A model generated the notes under the pieces. That model saw nothing but the letters and a program-made list of their open reading frames with translations, did not search any database and was not told where the DNA came from. Of a stretch of DNA of 64,000 bases, positions 18,273 through 26,045 are shown one piece after another. How positions within the stretch are numbered: position 1 is the first letter of the stretch; the number at the start of each line of letters is the position of its first letter. The stretch lies in contig NZ_JQLI01000001.1 of the NCBI RefSeq assembly GCF_000744095.1, positions 3,720,001-3,784,000 on the forward strand, in the 5' to 3' direction. Both the position numbers and the translations under genes were made by a program. Source of the stretch: Cupriavidus necator A5-1. Its GTDB lineage: Bacteria; Pseudomonadota; Gammaproteobacteria; Burkholderiales; Burkholderiaceae.

Positions 18273-19630
18273 TCACTTCGTGGCGGGCGTGGCCACCGCC
18301 GAGGGCGGCACGGCCACGGCCGTCGAAGTCGTATAGGTGCCGGACGCCGCGCCTGGTGTGGGCGCTGGCGCTGCGGAGCCGGCTGCTGCGGTTGTGGCGG
18401 CGCTGGTCGCGGCGGCGGGGCCGGGGGTACGGCCTCCGGTGCCACCGGCGCAACGGTGCCTGCCGCGCCCTCACCACTGCCGGCAGACTTGATGTACGCG
18501 GTCAGCGCCGCGACCTCGTCCTCGCTCATCGGCAACTTCGGCATCACCGGGCCGAAGCCCTTCACCAGCCGCGCGTGCGGATCGGTGATCTCCTTATGCA
18601 GGAAGGCATCGTCGACCTTGGCGCTGCTGCCGTCGGCAAAGGTCTCGGTCTTGCCGTACAGGCCCTTCCAGGTCGGCCCCACGCCCGGGTTGCCGTCGAT
18701 GCTGTGGCAGCCGGTGCAGCCCTTGCTCTGCGCCAGCGCGCGGCCCTTCTCGACGGTGCCAGCGTCGCCCGCGGCGCCCGGCGCGGCGGCGGCCAGCGCG
18801 GCCGGCGGCGCGGCCGCCTTGGCCAGCGTCATGGCGAAGGTCTGCTGCTTCGCCAGCCAGGCCTCATACGCGGCCGGCTCTTCCACCACCACCGTGCCGC
18901 GCATGTTGTAGTGCCCCACGCCGCAAAGCTGCGCGCACAGGATATCGAAGCGCCCCGGCTGGGTCGGCGTGAACCAGAACGACGTGACCATGCCCGGCAC
19001 CATGTTCATGCGCGCGCGGAACGGCGGCACATAGAAGTCGTGCAGCACGTCCTTGGAGCGCAACAGCACCTTGACCGGCCGGTTCAGCGGCAGGTGGACT
19101 TCCGGGCCGACGATCACGATATTGTCCAGCCCGCGCGGATCGTCTGGGTCCAGCCCGAGCGGGTTGGTGCCGGTGACGAACCGCGGGTCGGACGCCCCCA
19201 GCGCGCCGCTCTTGCCGGGAAAGCGGAAGGCCCATTGCCACTGCTGCCCCACCACTTCCATCACCATCGCGTCACGCGGCGGACGCACATAGTCCGCGTA
19301 GACGAACAGCCCCGGCGCCAGCAGCGCAATCACGCCCAGCGTGGTGCCGGCGATCAGCCACAGCTCGAGTTTGCTGTTTTCAGGCTGGTACGCCGCGCGG
19401 TGCCCAATGCCGCCTTTGGGATGCGGCGCGTCGTGCCGGTAGCGCCAGACGATATAGCCGACGAACAGGTTGATGACGACGAAGAAAATCCCGGTGATGA
19501 CCAGGGTAATGGTGAGCGTGTCGTCCATCTGCTTCCAGTTGGACGCCAGCGGGGTCGCCCACCACGGGCTCATGAAATGGAAGAGCACCGAAGCGACGAC
19601 GATGACGACGATCGCGATGGCCAACGCCAT
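18273..19630 (-). CDS. coxM: Cytochrome c oxidase subunit II with fused cytochrome c domain (CoxM-like), frameshifted near its end
   Basis: Start ATG 19630, behind GGAGGG. Two membrane helices (1-17 and about 40-62; a third at 95-115), then the CuA domain with CAQLCGVGHYNM (residues corresponding to C-x3-C-x3-H-x2-M; Gln replaces the usual Glu) and a C-terminal class I cytochrome c (CTGCH at about 310, Met in GPVMPKLPM). Such caa3-type fusions accept electrons within the subunit. The Ala/Pro-rich tail loses frame at a run of five C/G (18423-18427): adding one base gives a tail ending ATPATK with TGA at 18273-18275, right before coxN. Uncorrected, the frame continues into coxN (1048 codons in total). 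The gene length 1358 is not a multiple of three, which fits a one-base loss. Confidence 0.87.
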
Positions 19631-19788
19631 ATCCACCCTCCCTCCTCGCACGCAGCGAGGGATGCGTAAGGCACGCAGGTAGAGTAAGACTAGTGCATCC
19701 CGTCAGGTCACTGCAAGGCACACGGCAGGCGTCGCATGCGGCGCCGCACAAGCCGTTTCTGCAGCCGCGGTATTCGCGCGCGCCCAGG

Positions 19789-19825
19789 AAAAAGCGGCGG
19801 AAGGAACGCAAGTTCCCTCCGCCGC
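19789..19825 (-). terminator. Strong terminator for the membrane protein gene at 19900-20403
   Basis: Arms of 14 bases (19794-19807 and 19812-19825) with a single mismatch close a GNRA-like loop; on the minus strand the stem is followed by five T (19789-19793). It isolates the upstream membrane-protein gene from the oxidase operon. Confidence 0.8.
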
Positions 19826-19899
19826 AGACGTCGCGCGCGGGCCCGTGTAGTGGCAACCGCGTGCGGCTAAACCGCGATGCTCCCGAATCGGTCAAGCCG

Positions 19900-20403
19900 T
19901 CAATGCGATACGTCCTTGCTTTCCAGCTTCCAGTAGCACGCCGCCGCGGTCATGCCGAAGATCAGATGCCCGACGAAGGTGTGCCAGCCGCGCACTTCCG
20001 TGAACCACGGGAAGGCCCGCGTCATCACAAAGAAGTTGAAGCCGTAGACCACCAGGCCGAACACCGCGCCGGCCAGCAGCGCCATGCCCAGGCTGGAATC
20101 GAGCGTGAACGGCGCGATGATGGCAGCCAGGATCATGCCCAGCACGGCTCCCAGCACGAAGTGGATCAGAAGGGCCGCGGCAACGGTGCCGACACTGAAC
20201 AGCGCCGTCTGCAACACATCGGGCCCCATCACGATCGCGGCGATCATGCGCGTGGCGACCCACGGGTTGACGCCTGACACCATCGACGACCAGAACAGTT
20301 CCAGCACCAGCAGCAGGGCCCCGGCCACCAGCCCGGAAACCGCTGCCGCTTTCCAGTCCGGCTGCCGCCGCACGTAATGGTGCGATTGCATGTGTAGTTC
20401 CAT
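19900..20403 (-). CDS. Hypothetical four-helix membrane protein
   Basis: 167 residues from ATG 20403, behind GGAGGTGG. Four membrane segments (AAAVSGLVAGALLLVLELFWS, ALLIHFVLGAVLGMILAAIIAPF, LGMALLAGAVFGLVVYGFNFFVM, TFVGHLIFGMTAAACYWKL). The layout is like small uncharacterised membrane proteins often found beside terminal oxidases in Burkholderiaceae; no catalytic motif is visible. It is directly upstream of the oxidase operon but has its own terminator, so it is a separate transcript. Confidence 0.75.
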   Translation of the reverse strand: MELHMQSHHYVRRQPDWKAAAVSGLVAGALLLVLELFWSSMVSGVNPWVATRMIAAIVMGPDVLQTALFSVGTVAAALLIHFVLGAVLGMILAAIIAPFTLDSSLGMALLAGAVFGLVVYGFNFFVMTRAFPWFTEVRGWHTFVGHLIFGMTAAACYWKLESKDVSH

Positions 20404-20695
20404 AACCACCTCCGTCTCTCTCAAATGGCGGGGCATGGATTGAGTGGGAATGGGGCCCCGCGTATCTGATCAGCATAGGACACGCATTCGATACAACGGG
20501 CGGAAAACGGGCGGAAACCGCATGTAAACGTACGCGATGCGTGCGTGGCGCAACGGCTTGTGGCGCGGATGTGCCGGTGCAGATACCTGCCCTGCCGCCC
20601 CGTGCGCACTACGGGACAATCCCGATGCGCGCCGCCTTGTATCGGGCACACACTGCCTATACTGGAATCACAAAAGAGAGAGACAGGAGACCGCC

Positions 20696-20878
20696 ATGCT
20701 GCACATCACTGCGCATGATCTTGTATTCCTGATTCCGATGGCGCTGGTAGGCGTGATCGCCATGGGTTCGATCCCGGTGACCGCCAAATACCTGCGCATC
20801 AGTTGCCGGACCATGGGTGCGCTGATCGGCGCGCTGGTCGCGGTGCTGGTGCTGGAAGCATTACCGATGCTGATCTGA
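20696..20878 (+). CDS. Small membrane protein, 60 residues
   Basis: ATG 20696 has AGGAGA upstream at a good distance. The product has two hydrophobic segments (LVFLIPMALVGVIAMGSIPVTA and GALIGALVAVLVLEALPMLI) with a short basic loop between them. No family recognised. A longer frame exists upstream but lacks a ribosome site. A hairpin overlaps its stop codon. Confidence 0.6.
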   Translation: MLHITAHDLVFLIPMALVGVIAMGSIPVTAKYLRISCRTMGALIGALVAVLVLEALPMLI

Positions 20879-20894
20879 CTCCCGCGAGGGAGTC
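20877..20894 (+). other. GNRA-loop hairpin at the stop of the small membrane protein gene
   Basis: Arms GACTCCC (20877-20883) and GGGAGTC (20888-20894) with tetraloop GCGA. No T run. It lies between two tiny genes and might separate their expression or protect the 3' end. Confidence 0.45.
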
Positions 20895-20924
20895 GTTGGC
20901 AGTTTCCGCAGAGGGAGGGCCGCC

Positions 20925-21092
20925 ATGTCGATCGGCCTGCTTGCCGCCGTCATGGCGGCCTTGCTGTGCCTGACCATATTGCGGGCCATCTGGCGCTGCA
21001 GCCATCCGTACCGGATGCGCTACCGGCGCTGCGCCGCGCAAAAGCGCCGCATGGGCCTGGGCCGGCAGGCACCGCCCCGGCACTACGGCTAG
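20925..21092 (+). CDS. Small single-helix protein, 55 residues
   Basis: Short gene with an excellent ribosome site (GAGGGAGG) six bases before ATG 20925. Residues 2-21 form one membrane helix (SIGLLAAVMAALLCLTILRA), followed by a strongly basic, Arg- and Cys-containing tail (RCSHPYRMRYRRCAAQKRR). Topology should place the basic tail in the cytoplasm. No family recognised. The good ribosome site and helix make it a likely real gene; codon use is like the neighbours. Confidence 0.55.
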   Translation: MSIGLLAAVMAALLCLTILRAIWRCSHPYRMRYRRCAAQKRRMGLGRQAPPRHYG

Positions 21093-21145
21093 GCTGCGAA
21101 GCCGTCCCAACCACTTCTACAGTCGCTGAATAAGCGCCTGTCGCG

Positions 21146-21343
21146 TTACAGCTCGATCATTGCGAACTCGGCCTTGCCGACGTCGCATTCCGGGCAACGC
21201 CAGTCTTCCGGGATATCTTCCCAGCGCGTGCCGGGCGCGATACCGTCTTCCGGCCAGCCTTGTTCCTCGTCGTAGACCCAACCGCAGATGACGCACACCC
21301 AGGTCTTGTAGGCGACGGCGGCTTCCATTTGCTCCTGCTGCAA
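21146..21343 (-). CDS. Rubredoxin
   Basis: 65 residues. Both iron-binding knuckles are present (CVICGW and [11 protein letters not shown]) with the usual [22 protein letters not shown] between. It is a small one-iron electron carrier. The start is TTG 21343, seven bases behind AGGAG; an ATG five codons on has AGGAG too close (three bases) and is less likely. Rubredoxins often serve alkane hydroxylases or oxidative-stress pathways, but no such partner is adjacent. Confidence 0.93.
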   Translation of the reverse strand: MQQEQMEAAVAYKTWVCVICGWVYDEEQGWPEDGIAPGTRWEDIPEDWRCPECDVGKAEFAMIEL

Positions 21344-21880
21344 AACACACTCCTGAATCGGCTATGAAGGGATTGTCCGGGCGGAATCATACCGGTTTTC
21401 GCGGCCGGGCTTGATCGGGTGCTGAAATCCGCTTCTCGAGGGTGGACTGGCGTTGCGCGCGCAGCAGGCAAAAGTCCGTCAAGCGACTCCAATCGTGGAG
21501 ATGTCGCGAAGCCACCGCTTTTTTTCTCAGTCGTTTTGCCGCCTTGCCGGCAAATGTATGGTCGCTGTTTTGCACCGAAGCCTGTTTCTCCCCCGCCGCC
21601 GGAATCATATTGCGGCGCTTCGCCAATCAACAGGTAGCGAACCCTCCACTAATTACGCCTTATGACTTTGACTTCATACATTGATCCTCTTCCAAAGTTG
21701 TCTGTGTCGGCAACGCAACGCAAATTGCAACAACAATCATTCGCATTTATATTCCGGCTCGCCCAGGTGAAGACCGCTTTTTGACCCCTTTTCTTTGCAA
21801 CACCGGCCCAGGCGCATTCGTGCATGGCGGCGTCGGACGGTTGGGCCCGGACCGGAGGGGATGACACCAAGACCGTAACC
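21344..21880. other. Gene-free region before the PiuA-type receptor
   Basis: About 540 bases with no supported gene. It is divergent between rubredoxin and the TonB receptor. It becomes AT-rich from about 21620 to 21780, where the receptor promoter and a possible Fur site (21726-21744) lie. Confidence 0.5.
21726..21744 (+). promoter_or_regulatory. Weak Fur-box candidate
   Basis: The stretch agrees with the 19-base Fur consensus at about 11 positions, mostly in its right half (AATCATT). It stands some 140 bases before a TonB siderophore receptor, where Fur control is expected. On sequence alone the match is marginal. Confidence 0.3.
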
Positions 21881-24133
21881 ATGATTCGCCGCACCCCCAT
21901 TGCCACGGCGCTGCTCGCGCTGTGCGCCACGCCCGCCGCCACCCTCGCCCAGCAAGCCCCCGCCTCTTTCGCCACCACCACGCAGGCAACGCCGGCAGCC
22001 GCCACGCTGCCGGCGGTGGTAGTCAACGGCGCGACGTCGCGCGAAGACTTCAACACCGGCAAGGCGTCGCTGAGCAAGCTGCCCGCCGAGCTGCGCGATG
22101 TGCCGCAATCGGTCACCGTGGTCAGCAAGGCGCTGATGGAATCACAGGGTGTCAGCTCGCTGGCCGACGCACTCCGGAACGTACCCGGCATCACCATCGG
22201 CGGTGCCGAAGGCGGCCAGATCGGCAACAACATCAACCTGAACGGCTTCTCGGCGCGGACCGACATCTACCTGGACGGCTTCCGCGACCGCGGCCAGTAC
22301 TACCGCGACACCTTCGCGCTCGAGCAGGTCGAGGTGCTGATGGGGCCCTCGTCAATGCTGTTCGGCCGCGGCTCCACCGGGGGCGTGATCAACCAGGTCA
22401 GCAAGAAGCCGACGCTGAAGGCCGCCACCGAGGTGACCGGCTCGGTCACCACCAACGGCCTGGTGCGCGCCACCGCCGACTACAACACGCCCACGGGCGA
22501 CACCTCGGCGTTCCGCATCTCGGCGATGGCGCAGGACGGCAAGCCGAGCACGCGCGACGAGATGACGGTGCGGGACTTCGGCATCGCACCGTCGTGGCGC
22601 ACCGGCATCGGCACCTCGACCGAGATCACGCTGTCGGCGCTGCTGCAGCATAACCGTGACATGCCGGACTATGGCTTCTCGAACCTGAACGGCCATCCGA
22701 CCAATGTCGACCGCAATACCTTCTACGGCTTCACCGACGACCGCACCATCCAGGACATCGCCGCGCTGAACGCCGGCATCACGCACAAGTTCTCGCCCAA
22801 CCTGCGGCTGCGCAACCAGACGCAGTTCAACTACGTTGAGACCGATGCGCGGGAGACCGCGCCCAACTCGGTCGGCACGGTCAGCGCAAGGGGATTCACG
22901 CCGCTCACCACCAGCACGCTGCCACTGGACCAGCTCTTCGTACGCCTGCAGAGCCATGACCGCAAGATCCGCGACTATTCGATCTTCAACCAGACCGAAC
23001 TGACCGCCAATTTCGACACGGGCCCGGTCAAGCACACGCTGCTGGTTGGGGCCGAAGTGGGCCACGACGGCTACAACAACCAGAACTACTACCGCAATGG
23101 CAGCTGCAACGGCGTGCCGCTGAACCCGGCTGCCACCGCGACCGCCGCGGCTGGCACCTCCGGATTCGTGGCCTGCGAGCCGCTGGTCAATCCCGGCTAC
23201 ACTGCCTCGCCGGCCAACGTGCCCACCAGCACCGGCAACCTGCAGGGCGGCTCGGCCAATACGCTGGCGGCCTACCTGAACGACTCAATCGAGTTCAGCA
23301 AGCAATGGAAGGCGGTGGCGGGCGTGCGCTACGACCGCTACATCGCCAGCATCACCAACTCGGTCAACTCGACCAACACCCGGGGCAACACCGCACTGGC
23401 CAATGCCGAGCAGACGGTCAACTTCACCAGCGTGCGCCTGGGTGGCATCTGGCAGCCTACCGAGGCGCAGTCCTACTACGTGTCGTATGGCACCTCGTTC
23501 AACCCGTCGCTGGAGCAGCTGACCGGCACCGTGGGCCAGCAGAGTCTGGACCCGGAAAAGAACAAGTCGTATGAAGTGGGCGGCAAGTGGGACCTGATGG
23601 GCGGCGACCTGTCGCTGACGTCGGCGCTCTTCCAGATCACCAAGGACAACGCCCGCAGCCAGATCGACGCCACCACCTATGCGCTGAGCGGCAAGATCCG
23701 CGTCAACGGCTTCCGCGCGGGCGCCACCGGGCGCATCACCAACCGCTGGCAGGTGTTTGCCGGCTACACCTACCTGGATGCCGAGATCGTCAACGGCATT
23801 GCCGCCAACACCACCGGCAAGGTGCCAACCAACACGCCCAAGCACACCGCCACCGCCTGGACCAGCTACGCCTTCCTGCCCAACTGGGAAATCGGCGGCG
23901 GTGCCTTCTATATGTCGGAACGCTTTGCCAACAACACCAACACCGTCCAGGTGGGCAGCTTCGTGCGCTGGGACGGCATGCTGGCCTACCACCAGCCGAA
24001 GTACGATGTGCGGCTGAATCTGTTCAACATCTTCGACAAGAAGTATTACGATGCGCTGATTCAGTCCGACGGCGGACGGTCCGTACCCGGTACCGGCCGC
24101 ACGGCGATGCTTTCGTTCACCTACCGGATGTAA
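21881..24133 (+). CDS. TonB-dependent siderophore receptor, PiuA/Fiu-like
   Basis: 750 residues from ATG 21881, which begins a good signal peptide (MIRRTPIATALLALCATPAATLAQ). A plug domain follows (LPAELRDVPQSVTVVSKALM, LADALRNVPGITIGGAEGG, VEVLMGPSSMLFGRGSTGG) and a 22-strand barrel ending in the aromatic-terminated FTYRM. It imports ferric siderophores across the outer membrane with TonB energy. The next gene is a PiuC/YbiX dioxygenase; this pairing is typical of PiuA/Fiu receptors for mono-catecholate siderophores, so I prefer that group. The upstream in-frame ATG at 21824 gives no signal peptide at its N-terminus and was not chosen. The ribosome site is poor. Confidence 0.88.
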   Translation: MIRRTPIATALLALCATPAATLAQQAPASFATTTQATPAAATLPAVVVNGATSREDFNTGKASLSKLPAELRDVPQSVTVVSKALMESQGVSSLADALRNVPGITIGGAEGGQIGNNINLNGFSARTDIYLDGFRDRGQYYRDTFALEQVEVLMGPSSMLFGRGSTGGVINQVSKKPTLKAATEVTGSVTTNGLVRATADYNTPTGDTSAFRISAMAQDGKPSTRDEMTVRDFGIAPSWRTGIGTSTEITLSALLQHNRDMPDYGFSNLNGHPTNVDRNTFYGFTDDRTIQDIAALNAGITHKFSPNLRLRNQTQFNYVETDARETAPNSVGTVSARGFTPLTTSTLPLDQLFVRLQSHDRKIRDYSIFNQTELTANFDTGPVKHTLLVGAEVGHDGYNNQNYYRNGSCNGVPLNPAATATAAAGTSGFVACEPLVNPGYTASPANVPTSTGNLQGGSANTLAAYLNDSIEFSKQWKAVAGVRYDRYIASITNSVNSTNTRGNTALANAEQTVNFTSVRLGGIWQPTEAQSYYVSYGTSFNPSLEQLTGTVGQQSLDPEKNKSYEVGGKWDLMGGDLSLTSALFQITKDNARSQIDATTYALSGKIRVNGFRAGATGRITNRWQVFAGYTYLDAEIVNGIAANTTGKVPTNTPKHTATAWTSYAFLPNWEIGGGAFYMSERFANNTNTVQVGSFVRWDGMLAYHQPKYDVRLNLFNIFDKKYYDALIQSDGGRSVPGTGRTAMLSFTYRM

Positions 24134-24183
24134 CCCGCGGCTGGCGGCCAACTGGCGCCGCCGGTCGTGGCGCCAGGAGCCCC

Positions 24184-24870
24184 ATGCTAGTCGTCATCCC
24201 CAAAGTTCTCAGCGCCGAACAGGTCGGCGCCCTGCGCCAGCGCCTTGAGCAGGCCGGCGACGCCTGGGTGGACGGCCGCGTCACCGCCGGCTACTCGGGC
24301 GCGCCGGTCAAGTTCAACCAGCAGATCGACGAACGCTCGGAAGTGGCACGGGAGTGCCAGCAGCTGATCCTGTCGGTGCTGGAGCGCAATCCGCTGTTTA
24401 TCAGCGCGGCGCTACCCAACATCGTTTATCCGCCGATGTTCAACCGCTACAGCGAAGGGATGACCTTCGGCGCCCATGTGGACGGCAGCATGCGCATCCA
24501 TCCGTACGACGGCCGCAAGCTACGCACCGACATCTCGGCCACGCTGTTCCTGTCGGAACTTGGTAGCTACGACGGCGGCGAGTTGCAGGTGCAGGACACC
24601 TACGGTGCCCATTCGGTCAGGCTGGAGGCTGGCGACATGGTGGTCTATCCCGCCACCAGCCTGCACCAGGTCACCCCGATCACGCGCGGCGTGCGGCTGG
24701 CCAGTTTCTTCTGGATCCAGAGCCTCGTGCGTGACGATGCCCGGCGAGCGATGCTGTTCGACATGGACAATGCGATCCAGACCCTGAACCGGACCGGCGC
24801 CGACGAGGGGGCCCGGAGGACGCTGGTGGGGTGTTATCACAATCTGCTGAGGCAATGGGGCGAAACGTGA
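24184..24870 (+). CDS. piuC: PiuC/YbiX-type Fe(II)/2-oxoglutarate dioxygenase (PKHD-type hydroxylase)
   Basis: 228 residues, normal family length (about 226). AGGAG precedes ATG 24184. The non-haem iron triad is visible: H98 and D100 in GAHVDGSM and H161 in SLHQVTPITRG; R171 should bind 2-oxoglutarate. The gene follows the TonB receptor by 50 bases on the same strand and is very likely in the same operon. PiuC/YbiX proteins are consistently linked with catecholate receptors and are iron-repressed in other bacteria; their substrate is not firmly established. Confidence 0.92.
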   Translation: MLVVIPKVLSAEQVGALRQRLEQAGDAWVDGRVTAGYSGAPVKFNQQIDERSEVARECQQLILSVLERNPLFISAALPNIVYPPMFNRYSEGMTFGAHVDGSMRIHPYDGRKLRTDISATLFLSELGSYDGGELQVQDTYGAHSVRLEAGDMVVYPATSLHQVTPITRGVRLASFFWIQSLVRDDARRAMLFDMDNAIQTLNRTGADEGARRTLVGCYHNLLRQWGET

Positions 24871-24933
24871 CGGCGCAGGGCGTTTGAGCCGTGTGTTCGC
24901 GGTACGGGAAGACCAGGCGCGCACACCCTGGCT

Positions 24934-25815
24934 TCAGACGGCCACGGGAACGGTAATGGCGGCGGCGTACCCGCTGGTTGCATCGCCCGAAAGCGTCAGC
25001 ATTTCCGTCGATGTGCCGTCGCTGAAGACCTGGTCGCTTGCATTGGTGACCGATCCCCGACGCGTGGCATTGCCGGCGCTGGCATAGGCACTGGTGGCAT
25101 ACACCGCCGTCGACACGGCATCCGGAAACGCGAACTGCGAGGTGGCCACCTTGTTGGCGCTGGACGTAATGGCACTGGCGTTCGGATATACCTCCACATG
25201 GATATGCGGCGCGCGCGGGACGTAACAGCCCGGATAAATCGTGGTGAAGCTCACCTGGCCCGCGCTGTCCGTCACTTGCACGCCGCGCAAATAGCTCTCG
25301 CCACTGTGGCTGCCATTGTTGCTCACGCTGTAGGCTGAATATTCGCCGTTGATGTCGCAGTGCCAGATGTAGATGGCATAGCCGGCCAGGGCGGCACAGC
25401 CGTTGCGGCTGCCCACCAGGCTGATCGTCAGCGTCAGCGGCAGTCCGGACCTGGTATTGCTGCCGTCGATATTGGCCCGGATATCGGACCGCACGATACC
25501 TGTGCTTGTCAGGACATTGACGGTGCTGCCTGAATTGGTATTCGATCCGTCTGCCGGATAAGGCCCCGCGGTCTCTTCCGAGATCGTCGTACAGGTCCCT
25601 GAGGTTGTGGTGGTGGTCGTCGTGCCACTGCCCGTGCTTGTATCGCTGCCGGACGCGGTACTGGTTGCAGACGCTGCTTCCTCCTCGCCACCACCGCAGC
25701 CGAGCAGTGCGGCGGGCCCCAGGGCGCCGAGCACACCGAGCGCGCCCAGCGTAGCCCTGCGGGCGCGATCGGGGCCGGCAATCTCCCCGGCGCGATGCGT
25801 TTCAGCGTTCTCCAT
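24934..25815 (-). CDS. Exported intradiol ring-cleavage dioxygenase-like lipoprotein
   Basis: 293 residues. Residues 19-40 form an export signal with a twin-arginine start (RRATLG) and a lipobox ending LLGC (C40), so an envelope location is likely. A Ser/Thr-rich linker (about 47-78, including seven Thr in a row) leads to an intradiol dioxygenase domain: ETAGPYP at 81-87, the Tyr in YIWHCDINGEYSAYS, and the iron ligands in CYVPRAPHIHVEVY (Y198, H204, H206). Classical intradiol enzymes are cytoplasmic and cleave catechols; exported relatives exist with unclear substrates. GGGAGGG precedes the ATG. Convergent with piuC. Confidence 0.82.
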   Translation of the reverse strand: MENAETHRAGEIAGPDRARRATLGALGVLGALGPAALLGCGGGEEEAASATSTASGSDTSTGSGTTTTTTTSGTCTTISEETAGPYPADGSNTNSGSTVNVLTSTGIVRSDIRANIDGSNTRSGLPLTLTISLVGSRNGCAALAGYAIYIWHCDINGEYSAYSVSNNGSHSGESYLRGVQVTDSAGQVSFTTIYPGCYVPRAPHIHVEVYPNASAITSSANKVATSQFAFPDAVSTAVYATSAYASAGNATRRGSVTNASDQVFSDGTSTEMLTLSGDATSGYAAAITVPVAV

Positions 25816-26045
25816 GTCATGCCCTCCCGGATTCAGTCATCGATCCGGGGGACACTATCATCGCCGCTTATCCGCAGTATTTCCGCCCTGATACAAAGCG
25901 GAAACACTGGCTTCGCAAGCGGATGCCTTGCTCACAGGCCCGTCCTCAGCAAGCGCATCGCTTCAGCGACTGCAAGGCACGTGAGCCTGTAGTCGCCGAA
26001 GCGCTGACGGACGGCACGACGGCAGCATGTGTGGCGTGACCCCGT

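Noticed and set aside
16505..19651. Functional CoxM-CoxN fusion protein
   Set aside because: The join uses 20-odd nonsensical Arg/Pro residues, retains coxN's ribosome site, and would give an impossible topology; a frameshift explains it better.
16529..19669. A 1046-codon open frame antisense to the oxidase genes
   Set aside because: Same artefact; composition is His/Arg/Gln-rich with no recognisable domain, while the other strand has textbook oxidase motifs.
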